Source of the DNA: Clostridia bacterium
GTDB taxonomy: Bacteria; Bacillota; Clostridia; UBA1381
DNA: 35,276 nt
NCBI GenBank assembly: GCA_017935675.1
Contig: JAGBHE010000052.1
Location: 1 to 35,276 of the forward strand
Reading direction: 5' to 3'
The notes under the pieces were generated by a model. It searched no databases. It was not told the origin of the DNA and saw nothing but the letters and a program-made list of their open reading frames with translations. Both the position numbers and the translations under genes were made by a program. This document shows positions 25,212 to 33,220 of this stretch, piece by piece; position 1 is the first letter of the stretch; each line of letters opens with the position of its first letter.

Positions 25212-28200
25212 TTATTGTACATTTTCAGTCAGAACATCCGCAAGGGGAGCCATATTCTGTGACCATACGAACAGCTTGACATTCTTCGCGTTACTGCTTA
25301 TATCAGCGCTGAAGACTTTTGTTCTTCCGACATTCACTGTAGAGCTGCAAATATCTATAAGATCTCCGGCTTCGCTGTATTCGGCAATATATGCCTCGAC
25401 TGCGCTTTCTGTATTATTTTTCACCTTGGCTTGGGCAGTATCACCGAGTATAAGCGATGCTTCCACCGGAGCAGCAATAGTATATTCGTTTACTATCCTA
25501 TATGAAGATGTAAGAGGATCAAGCTCTATATTGCATGGCATATTCATAAACAGCGCGGATCTCTCAGGAGGCAGCTCAACAGGTATTTCGGCTTCCATGC
25601 CTAAAATATCCGTTGTCATTACCTTAACAGAGGTTATGTACTGCGGCTGTGACAGGCTTATCGAAGTAATTCTTGCATCAATGCCGTTCTCCGTTTGTGC
25701 GGTGCAGGCATAGGCACCGGGCTTTTCAAAAGCAAGATGTGCGCCGGATTCGTCGGTATACCATATATTCTGATGAAAGCCGCTACTCTTTTCAACATTC
25801 CAGTCGGTGCCGAAGCTCCAGCCTATGTATTTTGAGCTGTCGGAAGCTTCAGCCGAGGTAAGGCGATTTCCTATCGCATTTCCCGCAGGCTCTTCGTCTG
25901 AGTAGTAATAGCAGTTGTTAAGAAGCGGTGCTGTCGGATTCTCTGTGCTGCCCGCCGTGTTCAGTTGACCTGAGTTGTCGGAAAGCTCATATGTAAAGCT
26001 GCCGACATTCACCTTTGAAGCCTGCTCTCCTGTTGCCACGCTGCCGGAGGAATAACAGTTTGTTACCTTGGCGAGAACATCTGTTGTAGCGATTGAGCTT
26101 TGCTTTATACGCGAAACAAATCCGCCGGCATATACGAGCTTAGTTGTATTTCCTACAGTAACATTGCCGGTTGAGTAGCAGTCATCAACAGTCGAGTCTA
26201 CAAGATAGCCTACGGCACCGCCCGCAAAGGAGGTACTGTTCGGAGCTATGGAAATATCTCCTGTTGAAAAGCTTGTCTTTAATGAGGACTGATGATCTTC
26301 ATATATTTTTGACGAGTTCAGATATCCCACAAGACCGCCGGCGTACATACTGGTACCGCCGATAGCTATATCCATATTATTTATACAGTCGCTGACATCC
26401 ACACCGACAAGATGTCCCACTGTATCTGTATTTGTTTTATCCGTGTACTGGGTATATGTCTGCCCGGTAGAGGCGCCTATTATACCTCCGCAGTAAACGC
26501 TTTTACCCGATCTCGAATTTATTGAGCCTTCCGTTATACATTGCGATATTCTGCCTCCGTTGGCATATCCGCATATTCCGCCGGCATATATAGACCTTGG
26601 ACTGTAAAACGACATATTTCCTGCGTTTACGGTACAGCCGCGTATTTCGGCGGGAGCACGGTTTTCACCGGCAATATAGCCTATATCACCGATATCTGCC
26701 GACTGAAGACTAATTGAAGGAGCGCCCTCCGGTCTTTCATAGGTGCAGTTTTCTATTATATTTTCAATATCGCTCGGAGCGATGCTGTCGGTGTAATTAA
26801 TACCGTTGTTGCTGCATATGCCGCCTGCCCAGCCGTAGCTGCCCCGTGCAACCATATTCACAACAGCATTTGATATACATTCCGATATTCTCGCGCGGTT
26901 AAAGCCGCATACACCGCCGGCGCTTCCTCCAAGATCGCTGTCAACATTGACGGAAATATTACCGGCACGGCAGTTTGTAACAACAGCGTCATTGCGTCCG
27001 CATATGCCGCCGGCTATAGCGATATTGTTGATGTTATCAGCTATCGGCTTGCTGTTAATGCTGTTGTACCATTCAACCTTCATTGTTATCATTGAACCGT
27101 CCGCATATTCGCTTAACTCCATTAAAGAACCGGAGTTATGTCTGCTCTTGAACCGTCCGAGCAGTCCGCCGGCATATGAGCTGCCGAAGCTTTTCACATC
27201 TATATCGACCCCGGATACGCAGTTTGAAATTTCTGAACAGGTTTTCTCGGCGGTTTCTATAATATTTCCTGTGATGCCTCCGATAAAAACCTTGTACGGA
27301 GTCTCGGTCTTTATGGTACCGTCTACGGAAATATCATTGAGTGTAAGCTGTGAGCCTGCGCCGCAGATCATTCCTGCCTTGAAAGCGTGATGGTCATCAA
27401 TCATCCATTTTGATGTTTTGTCGGAATATATGTCAATATTACCCGTGACGCTGCAGTTGTTTATCCGTGTGTCATTGGCATAGCCGCATAAAATTCCTGC
27501 CGATTCTATCGAGTCGCAGTTTACCCTGTAAATATCTGCCACAAGCTCCTCATCAGGTCCCGGAGTCGGCGGATCTGAAGTTTCCCCTGTGGTTTCTGAA
27601 CTTTTATATACACGTATTTCAGCATCATTGTCGAGTATTGCTCTTATGCTTGTGGGCAGTTCGACAGATGTCCATGAATCATAGTATACGGTGCCTGTTG
27701 TCGGGTTTTGGTATAGCGCGAAAATATCAGCCTTGCCAACACCGTCAATCGCGCCTACATTTAAGGTTGAATGTGTGTACGATATAAGACCCTCGGTGTC
27801 TATTGATGATGTATCTGTCAGGACAGACGCGCCGGTTATGTTAAGGTCATTTATAACAGCGTGGTTTAATGAACCGAAAAGTCCTGTATATTTGAACCTG
27901 GGATCGGAGATAGTGAAATTGCTTATGGTGTGCCCGTTTCCGTTGAAGGTACCGCAGAATGAGTTCTTATAAGCCTCGGGATATGTATCTTCAACAGGTA
28001 TTGATATATCAGAGATATAATCATAGTTATAGCCTATCGGCTCCCATTCCATACCTCCCAGATCTATATCCGCCGTAAGGTTAAAGACAGCGTTTACCGA
28101 ATAATTCGGATCTGACTTTATACTTTCCCGCAAAGAAATCAGATCTTCGGCAGACGTGATATCAATCACCTTTGCCGCAATTCCGGAGGGCAGCTCCGGA

Positions 28201-28331
28201 AGTTCAATAAAAGTTTCACTTGCACCTTGGTCTGCTTTTGTTCCGACTTCACTTTCTGCCGCCGCAGAGAAACACGCGCATGAAAATGCCATAACCGCAG
28301 CCATAATGCCGGAAATGAATTGTTTGCGCAT
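25212..28331 (-). CDS. Secreted GLUG-motif repeat protein
   Basis: This 1039-aa protein has a signal peptide (RKQFISGIMAAVMAFSCACF to about AAAE). A region with GNGHTISNFTISDPRFKYTG starts the repeat array. Many GLUG-type units follow (for example AGGICGRNDAVVTNC, AGGAVGYLVDSTVDDCYSTG) up to about residue 830, predicted to form a beta-helix or solenoid. The C-terminal region (about 890-1039) is a beta-rich domain ending in NVKLFVWSQNMAPLADV, a closing segment I associate with secreted proteins of gut Clostridia. There is no membrane anchor or sortase motif, so attachment is unclear. The frame stays open 37 codons upstream, but the ATG at 28331 is chosen because AAAGGTGG lies 7 bases before it and it starts the signal peptide. 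It is not similar in domain order to the coiled-coil GLUG protein at 2329. Confidence 0.87.
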   Translation of the reverse strand: MRKQFISGIMAAVMAFSCACFSAAAESEVGTKADQGASETFIELPELPSGIAAKVIDITSAEDLISLRESIKSDPNYSVNAVFNLTADIDLGGMEWEPIGYNYDYISDISIPVEDTYPEAYKNSFCGTFNGNGHTISNFTISDPRFKYTGLFGSLNHAVINDLNITGASVLTDTSSIDTEGLISYTHSTLNVGAIDGVGKADIFALYQNPTTGTVYYDSWTSVELPTSIRAILDNDAEIRVYKSSETTGETSDPPTPGPDEELVADIYRVNCDSIESAGILCGYANDTRINNCSVTGNIDIYSDKTSKWMIDDHHAFKAGMICGAGSQLTLNDISVDGTIKTETPYKVFIGGITGNIIETAEKTCSEISNCVSGVDIDVKSFGSSYAGGLLGRFKSRHNSGSLMELSEYADGSMITMKVEWYNSINSKPIADNINNIAIAGGICGRNDAVVTNCRAGNISVNVDSDLGGSAGGVCGFNRARISECISNAVVNMVARGSYGWAGGICSNNGINYTDSIAPSDIENIIENCTYERPEGAPSISLQSADIGDIGYIAGENRAPAEIRGCTVNAGNMSFYSPRSIYAGGICGYANGGRISQCITEGSINSRSGKSVYCGGIIGASTGQTYTQYTDKTNTDTVGHLVGVDVSDCINNMDIAIGGTSMYAGGLVGYLNSSKIYEDHQSSLKTSFSTGDISIAPNSTSFAGGAVGYLVDSTVDDCYSTGNVTVGNTTKLVYAGGFVSRIKQSSIATTDVLAKVTNCYSSGSVATGEQASKVNVGSFTYELSDNSGQLNTAGSTENPTAPLLNNCYYYSDEEPAGNAIGNRLTSAEASDSSKYIGWSFGTDWNVEKSSGFHQNIWYTDESGAHLAFEKPGAYACTAQTENGIDARITSISLSQPQYITSVKVMTTDILGMEAEIPVELPPERSALFMNMPCNIELDPLTSSYRIVNEYTIAAPVEASLILGDTAQAKVKNNTESAVEAYIAEYSEAGDLIDICSSTVNVGRTKVFSADISSNAKNVKLFVWSQNMAPLADVLTENVQ

Positions 28332-28404
28332 TAAAAAACCACCTTTCGTAGAATCTTGCAGGGAAACAACCCGCATTTTTTTGATAATATTGCACCATGA
28401 TAAC

Positions 28405-28448
28405 ATTATACCATAAGTAAAAATGCTTGCTTGCAAGAGCATTTTTAC
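28405..28448 (-). promoter_or_regulatory. Probable promoter of the GLUG gene overlapped by an inverted repeat
   Basis: On the minus strand TATAAT lies at 28410-28405. Immediately upstream a 10-bp perfect inverted repeat GTAAAAATGC (28417-28426) with its complement (28439-28448) occupies the spacer and -35 position. No good -35 hexamer is seen at 17 bp. The repeat could be an operator or the end of a mobile repeat. Confidence 0.4.
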
Positions 28449-28457
28449 GCAGCCGCC

Positions 28458-28531
28458 AATATACTCATAGGCAAAATGAAATTTTGCAAGCCGTAGAATA
28501 CGGCTTAAAGCGAAGCTCCTATGAGAATATT
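28458..28531. repeat. Cloverleaf-like element with three GAA-capped hairpins
   Basis: An outer stem pairs AATAT-A-CTCATAGG (28458-28471) with CCTATGAG-A-ATATT (28518-28531), 13 pairs with one A-A mismatch. Inside are three hairpins in a row: GCAAAAT/ATTTTGC (28471-28487), AAGCCGTA/TACGGCTT (28488-28506) and AGC/GCT (28509-28517), each closed by the triloop GAA on the plus strand. The geometry is a four-way junction. I do not recognise it as a named element. It may be a dispersed palindromic repeat or a structured RNA. Confidence 0.7.
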
Positions 28532-28581
28532 ATACCATAGTAACTAACGGTTGTCAATATAAAAACAAAAGATATACATGG

Positions 28582-28614
28582 CTTAAAAATTGTCTTAGAT
28601 ACACAATTTTTAAG
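28582..28614. terminator. AT-rich 12-bp hairpin near the left edge of the mobile region
   Basis: CTTAAAAATTGT (28582-28593) pairs perfectly with 28603-28614 around a 9-nt loop. T-rich sequence follows mainly on the plus strand, so direction is uncertain. It would stop minus-strand transcripts leaving the insertion. Confidence 0.5.
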
Positions 28615-28719
28615 TTTCGCATTTTTATATTATTTGGGTGTCAAACTCGGATTATAGAATCAGTGAACAATTTAGATGCCACTCATTTTAAGGCAATTCT
28701 TCACCGATTATAATTATAC
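28582..28719 (-). ncRNA. Possible small RNA at the left edge of the insertion
   Basis: A promoter at 28754-28726 and a hairpin ending at 28582 frame about 140 nt without a ribosome site or plausible gene. Within it AATCGGTGAA pairs with TTCACTGATT (10 pairs, one G-U) around an inner TGCC/GGCA stem, giving a long hairpin at the 5' side. It is not recognised as a known RNA. Confidence 0.3.
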
Positions 28720-28725
28720 TTTTAT

Positions 28726-28773
28726 AGTATACCACAGGTGTTTGGAAATTTCAATGGATATCTGGAAATTTCA
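28726..28773 (-). promoter_or_regulatory. Promoter with tandem palindromic operator-like sites
   Basis: On the minus strand TTGAAA (28754-28749) and TATACT (28731-28726) are spaced 17 bp. The 11-mer TGGAAATTTCA, which holds the palindrome GAAATTTC, occurs twice (28743-28753 and 28763-28773) exactly 20 bp apart, about two helical turns, and the first copy covers the -35 element. This looks like a repressor-controlled promoter. Confidence 0.5.
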
Positions 28774-28780
28774 TCATTAT

Positions 28781-29034
28781 GCCGATAACTTTTTAAGGAT
28801 TCCTTTAATAGAAAAGTAAAGAACTCATATCGGCGAAGTTCGATTTCACTAATACTCCGCCGACACTTGTTCGAATGAAGGGCAACTGATTACAAAGTAA
28901 AACATTAATCAAAATTATGTTTGTACGGCTGCTGACTATGCCTGTGCCTGACAACATTCACTTCACTCTTTTTTACATATGTTAATTGGAAGGATGATAT
29001 AAACCTGTGAATTTATTATCAGCAGCCGTTCATA
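28781..29034. other. Non-coding stretch with nested inverted repeats
   Basis: No gene is visible between the operator-like sites and the 249-aa gene. Inverted repeats seen are GCCGATA (28781-28787) with TATCGGC (28828-28834), and ACGGCTGCTGA (28925-28935) with its perfect complement (29019-29029) enclosing about 83 bp. Within and beside the latter, TTTACATATG and CATATATGTAAA are also complementary. Such symmetry is compatible with recombinase or regulator binding, or with the 3' untranslated part of the element's operon. Confidence 0.4.
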
Positions 29035-29064
29035 TATGTAAATCCTTGCTTCCAAGGTATTTAC

Positions 29065-29814
29065 CTATTTGTTTTTATCTAAATATGCGGTAATTATTCT
29101 TTTATAGAATTCCAAAATTATAACCCTTCGCATATGATCATCAAATTTTGTATAAATACCAGGTTTCCTTTCTTGATACAGGATAACCTGATAAAAATAT
29201 TTAACAAAGAGTTGTTTTGTTCTTAACTCTTCCCTTCTTGCATCCGGTATATATCTGTAAAGCTCATGTTGGATGAAGTCTTCATCAAACTTTGTTGTCA
29301 AAACTTTATATAGTATTAACCCAAGTTCTTCGGCTATGTATTCTCTGATGTTTTTGTTGATATCTATTCTTGGAAGGAACAGATTGATCGCATCATTTTT
29401 AAATCTTAATGCAAATTCTCTGTACTGATTATACATTGGAATTTCAGCAACATTAAGCACATGACTATCTTCAATACAGGTTTTCAGGGCGCACTTGTCC
29501 TCACATTCTGCTAATACGGTCTCAAATTCTTCTTTTGTTACCTGTTGTGTTATTTCTTCATCAACCTCAACAAAGCCCTTACAATTCGCCGCAAACTCGT
29601 ATAATGCCTCGACGATTTCATCTCCATCTTCTGCTGCCGACATATACGATGCTAAAATAATAAGATACTCATTATCTTCAGAAGAAGCAAGTTTCTCCCT
29701 CAATTCGATGCAAATATCATCATTATCACGGATAATTGCCTTTTTACAGAATTCTTCTGTAGCACCCAACAATTCCTGCAGTGTTCTTGATTTTAATATG
29801 TTATTGATAGTCAT
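29065..29814 (-). CDS. Unknown 249-aa protein of the insertion
   Basis: The protein is mixed helical, soluble and acidic in its N-terminal half (SSEDNEYLIILASYMSAAED) and more basic and aromatic in the C-terminal half (QLFVKYFYQVILYQERKPGI, RRVIILEFYKRIITAY). No signal peptide, membrane segment or known catalytic motif was recognised. The frame extends 27 codons upstream, but the ATG at 29814 is chosen because AAGGAG lies 8 bases before it and the upstream residues overlap the preceding gene. It is the last gene of the element's operon. Cargo, regulator or accessory recombination factor are all possible. Confidence 0.6.
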   Translation of the reverse strand: MTINNILKSRTLQELLGATEEFCKKAIIRDNDDICIELREKLASSEDNEYLIILASYMSAAEDGDEIVEALYEFAANCKGFVEVDEEITQQVTKEEFETVLAECEDKCALKTCIEDSHVLNVAEIPMYNQYREFALRFKNDAINLFLPRIDINKNIREYIAEELGLILYKVLTTKFDEDFIQHELYRYIPDARREELRTKQLFVKYFYQVILYQERKPGIYTKFDDHMRRVIILEFYKRIITAYLDKNK

Positions 29815-29876
29815 AATGTTTTCTCCTTCCAAAAGTAAAAACAGCCTCCATACAGGAAACTGCCTTGTTTTCTGTT

Positions 29877-30071
29877 TTATCTTGATGAAATACAATTTCG
29901 TATTTCAAATTCTTTTTTCATCTTTTCACAAAATTCTATCTGCTCCGGTTTCATTCTGCTCATTGCTATTCTCTTTTGTCGTTCTCTTTTCAACTCTTCA
30001 AAAGATGTATATACCTCACTACCAAACCTTAGATAAATTGCAACTTTATAATTTTGCCTTCTTTTTGACAT
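29877..30071 (-). CDS. Small basic protein of the insertion (64 aa)
   Basis: This 64-aa, Lys/Arg-rich and Glu-rich protein begins KRRQNYKVAIYLRFGSEV and contains a helical ELKRERQKRIAMSRMKPEQIE segment. The ribosome site GGGAGG lies about 10 bases before the ATG, within the end of the 83-aa frame that it overlaps by 26 bp. It may be a DNA-binding accessory protein, but no family is recognised. Confidence 0.55.
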   Translation of the reverse strand: MSKRRQNYKVAIYLRFGSEVYTSFEELKRERQKRIAMSRMKPEQIEFCEKMKKEFEIRNCISSR

Positions 30072-30297
30072 TTTTAATTTTCCTCCCCATTCCTATGTAC
30101 TCGTATTCATATTCTACATGCCCTCTGGCAACCCTGACATTTTTTCTGCAAGATTCACCAATAAAGCCTTTGCGAATTGCTTCTGTTATAATTTCATTTG
30201 AATCATTTAAGAAGGCATTGCTTTTGAATATAATTACCTCTCCGCAATCCTTATTTTCTATGATTATAAGTTCGTATTCCGTAATCATGGTTATCAC
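30046..30297 (-). CDS. Small unknown protein of the insertion (83 aa)
   Basis: The 83-codon frame starts at a GTG that overlaps the TGA of the dead-recombinase fragment (GTGA arrangement); an in-frame ATG at 30288 is an alternative. Neither has a clear ribosome site, so reinitiation after the upstream stop is likely. The N-terminal half is beta-type (ELIIIENKDCGEVIIF), and the C terminus is very basic (GRKIKNVKKKAK). Function is unknown. Confidence 0.5.
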   Translation of the reverse strand: MITMITEYELIIIENKDCGEVIIFKSNAFLNDSNEIITEAIRKGFIGESCRKNVRVARGHVEYEYEYIGMGRKIKNVKKKAKL

Positions 30298-30698
30298 ATA
30301 CCCATATGCTGCTCTACTGCATCACCGATGCCTTTAATTACAAGAGAATTCAGAAGTTGTTCGCTTGTTATTCCTTCATTCATAAAGGTGACTTTGATGC
30401 CGAATTCATGCATTTGTTTACACATTTGAGTTACCCAGCTCATTCTTCTTGATATGCGCGACATAGTTGTTACATACAGTTCATCAACTTCACCATTCTT
30501 ACACTTCTCGTATAACTTTGTATACTCCGGTCTTTCTTCAAGTGGGATTAGTTCGCTACATGCATCATAGAATTCAACTGCAAGTTCATTTCCTGCATCG
30601 GTGATTCTTTTTTTGCAGTCATCAACCATTATGCCATGTAATTCCAGTACATTACCGTTTTCCAAGTTATATCTGTCGTATAATGCTATTCTTTTCAT
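30294..30698 (-). CDS. Resolvase-fold protein lacking the catalytic Ser
   Basis: This 134-aa protein aligns by eye with the N-terminal catalytic domain of serine recombinases only. KRIALYDRYNLENGN corresponds to LRVAAYCRVSTDEED of the neighbouring recombinase, placing Asn where the nucleophilic Ser should be. YVTTMSRISRRMSWV corresponds to the ITKSISRFARN helix, with the SR arginine retained, and FGIKVTFMNEGI matches LGISVYFEKENI. It ends where the DNA-binding recombinase domain would begin. The ATG at 30698 is preferred because AAAGGAG lies 11 bases upstream; a GTG four codons earlier falls in that site. It is 16 bp after the 541-aa recombinase. It may be a regulatory subunit that dimerises with active recombinases. 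Confidence 0.7.
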   Translation of the reverse strand: MKRIALYDRYNLENGNVLELHGIMVDDCKKRITDAGNELAVEFYDACSELIPLEERPEYTKLYEKCKNGEVDELYVTTMSRISRRMSWVTQMCKQMHEFGIKVTFMNEGITSEQLLNSLVIKGIGDAVEQHMGM

Positions 30699-30714
30699 AC
30701 TTCCATACACTCCT

Positions 30715-32340
30715 TTACATATCTACTGTTAGTGTTACTGTTCCGTATAGTGTCACTTCCATTTTTTCTTCTGACAGTATTTTTACATTAGTTACTGACA
30801 ATCTTGCCAGTGTGTCGTTATATTCTTTAATTTCGCCGGGGATTTTGGCAATGTGTTCATATATTTCCGTGAGATAATTTCGATTGAGGTTTTCCATTTG
30901 ATGCTTTGCATTGAGAGTGTTTAATCTATCCTGTAGGATTTGAATTTCCGTACTTTTTTCTTTGCAGTGTGCTTCAATTTCATCTCTTGGAGTTCTCTTT
31001 GCCACTTCATCCTCTATGTATTTCATCATTTCTTTGTTGAGCATATCAATTTTATTCTTTATCTCAAGCATTTCTTTGTCTGTATTGGATGATGCAAGCA
31101 CCTCCGCTATCGTTCCATATAGCAGAGTTCTTATTTCTTCGGCATTCTTTTGCATCATATTCATCGCCTTAAGGATGCCGTTGTGAAGTCTCTCTTCTTC
31201 TATGGTTGATGAGTCATTACAGTATTTTGTGCCATACTCAAGTCTACTGACACATCTCCATACTACCTTTTTCTTCCCTCTTTTTGACCACGTTGTTCTT
31301 CTGTATTTCGAACCGCAGTTTCCGCATTCTACAAGTCCTGTCAGGGCATACTTCCCACTGAATCTCGAATTCGGTGTTATACCCTTGTCTGTCATTGCCT
31401 TGAGACTGTTTCTCTTGGCAATCTCTATCTGAACCTTGTCGAATGCCGCAGGTTCAATTATTGGTATATGGTGGTCTTTAACGAGGTACATCGGCAGGTC
31501 ACCGTTGTTTCTTGCCGTTTTCTTACTGAATAGGTCGACTACGAAGGTTTTTTGCATTATGACATCACCTTTATATTTTTCATTCGTAAGGATTGTCCTG
31601 ACCGCACTTACAGACCATTCTGTTTTACCTTTCTTAGTCTTATATCCTTTTTCTCTCAGTAAGTCACATATTTTACTGTAGCCATTTCCCTCAAGGAATT
31701 TGTCATATATGAATCTTATTATCACGGCTTCTTCAGGTATGATTTCCGGATTTCCGTCAGCACCCTTTCTGTATCCGAGGAGATTTCCATACATCATTGG
31801 AGCTTCTCCTGCTTTGAACTTTATTCTTTTCCCCAATCTTACGTTACCGCTGATGGATTCACTTTCTGCCTGTGCGAATGCACTATATACAGTAAGTATG
31901 GTTTCATTATCCATGTTTAGGGTGTCTATGTTTTCTTTCTCGAAGTAGACTGATATTCCAAGTGCCTTCAATTCTCTGATGTATTGAAGACTATCGACTG
32001 TATTTCTTGCGAATCTTGATATTGACTTGGTTATTATTCGGTCTATCTTACCTGCTCTGCACAAATCTATCATATCGTTGAAATGGTCTCTTTTTTTCGT
32101 AGATACACCTGTAATACCTTCATCAGCAAATATCCCTGCATTTTTCCATGTAGGATTCTTCTCGATTTCTGCGGTATAATGCTTAACCTGTGACTCATAA
32201 CTCAATAATTGGTCTTCCTCATCCGTACTTACACGGCAATAAGCTGCTACTCTTAATTTCTTTTTCTTTTTATTGCTATCTGCAACTTTTGTGGCAGGTA
32301 TTATTATGACATTCGGTGCTAATTGAGCCATTGCATTCAT
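30715..32340 (-). CDS. Large serine recombinase (541 aa)
   Basis: This is a full-length large serine recombinase. The resolvase catalytic domain (about 28-180) has the nucleophile Ser38 in LRVAAYCRVSTDEED and the arginine helix ITKSISRFARNTV. A Recombinase domain follows (about 195-300), then a zinc ribbon with Cys pairs (VECGNCGSKY and later WRCVS and KYC) and a C-terminal coiled-coil segment (about 410-500). Such enzymes integrate and excise mobile elements by a Ser-linked double-strand exchange. Ribosome site AAAGGGTGG precedes the ATG, only 3 bp after the previous stop. It has a lysine-rich stretch (NKKKKK) just before the catalytic core. Confidence 0.92.
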   Translation of the reverse strand: MNAMAQLAPNVIIIPATKVADSNKKKKKLRVAAYCRVSTDEEDQLLSYESQVKHYTAEIEKNPTWKNAGIFADEGITGVSTKKRDHFNDMIDLCRAGKIDRIITKSISRFARNTVDSLQYIRELKALGISVYFEKENIDTLNMDNETILTVYSAFAQAESESISGNVRLGKRIKFKAGEAPMMYGNLLGYRKGADGNPEIIPEEAVIIRFIYDKFLEGNGYSKICDLLREKGYKTKKGKTEWSVSAVRTILTNEKYKGDVIMQKTFVVDLFSKKTARNNGDLPMYLVKDHHIPIIEPAAFDKVQIEIAKRNSLKAMTDKGITPNSRFSGKYALTGLVECGNCGSKYRRTTWSKRGKKKVVWRCVSRLEYGTKYCNDSSTIEEERLHNGILKAMNMMQKNAEEIRTLLYGTIAEVLASSNTDKEMLEIKNKIDMLNKEMMKYIEDEVAKRTPRDEIEAHCKEKSTEIQILQDRLNTLNAKHQMENLNRNYLTEIYEHIAKIPGEIKEYNDTLARLSVTNVKILSEEKMEVTLYGTVTLTVDM

Positions 32341-32343
32341 ACA

Positions 32344-33216
32344 TCATTCCACCCTTTCTTCAAATTCTCTTCCATTCTTGAATCGTATCCTTACCATCCT
32401 CTCCGGTGTCAGGAGTATTTTCTGAATGGTTCTGTCGATCGCATCAGCTTTTATTCTGCTATCCTGCGAAGCCTTACCTATTTCTTCCTTTAATTTTTCT
32501 GTCACACTCGTGTAGTTGCTTGTCCTGCTTTCACTGAATCTCATCGATGCTAACTCCATCATTTGGTTTATAACATCCGCTCTGCTTACTGTCGGATTTC
32601 GCATACTTATTTTTAGCAGTGCAGTTTCCTGTTCGATTTCTTCACTGTAAGCTTCCCTATTCTCTTGAGTTTCAGCATCCATCAAGTCAGGGTTATTGGA
32701 TATTGAATCGAATAGTGTTTTTATATATTCTTCAAGTTTTATAAGGTGTATGTATATTTCATTACATTTACATTCCTTATTTTGACATTTCATAAGTACA
32801 AGGTCTTTTCGGCCTTTTATTGTAGATTTTCTTGTAACTACACCACCGCATACCGAGCATCTCATTTTATCCTTGAACACTTCTGCATGCGCCTGTTCTT
32901 CTTCAGGGATTCGATGGACATTTTTTTCTGTCAGTGCAAGAACCGCATCATTTATTTCTTTCTCTATGATTTGGGGATAATCTTCATTTCCGAGGTAAGC
33001 CTTGTCCTTGAATATATAGGACACATTTCCTCGTTCCCATTCCGAATTTTTTTCGTTATATCTTATCGGTTGAGTGTTCAGTTTTTTTGCAATCTGGCTT
33101 GTTGACATTCCTGCAAGATAATCCTGATGCATTTGTTTTATCAGTCTTGCTTCTTCTGCTACAATGACAATTTGCATATTCTCGAACTTGTATCCGAATT
33201 TGAATTTTCTTACCAT
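32344..33216 (-). CDS. Recombinase-like protein lacking the catalytic domain (290 aa)
   Basis: The 290-aa protein begins directly at the Recombinase (DNA-binding) domain: FGYKFENMQIVIVAEEARLI corresponds to the segment after the catalytic domain in the 514-aa neighbour (PYGYRKEDTKMVIVEDEARV). It continues with a zinc ribbon (RCSVCGGVV and KCQNKECKC) and a C-terminal helical region. The resolvase catalytic domain is absent. It is not an obvious frameshift remnant, because its ATG has its own GAGGTG ribosome site 4 bp after an intact 514-aa gene. It may bind one attachment-site half or modulate the active enzymes. Confidence 0.82.
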   Translation of the reverse strand: MVRKFKFGYKFENMQIVIVAEEARLIKQMHQDYLAGMSTSQIAKKLNTQPIRYNEKNSEWERGNVSYIFKDKAYLGNEDYPQIIEKEINDAVLALTEKNVHRIPEEEQAHAEVFKDKMRCSVCGGVVTRKSTIKGRKDLVLMKCQNKECKCNEIYIHLIKLEEYIKTLFDSISNNPDLMDAETQENREAYSEEIEQETALLKISMRNPTVSRADVINQMMELASMRFSESRTSNYTSVTEKLKEEIGKASQDSRIKADAIDRTIQKILLTPERMVRIRFKNGREFEERVE

Positions 33217-33220
33217 ACTC

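Noticed and set aside
32344..33216. 290-aa recombinase-like gene as a frameshifted remnant
   Set aside because: It has its own ribosome site 4 bp after an intact upstream gene, and no catalytic-domain remnant is found before it in any frame.
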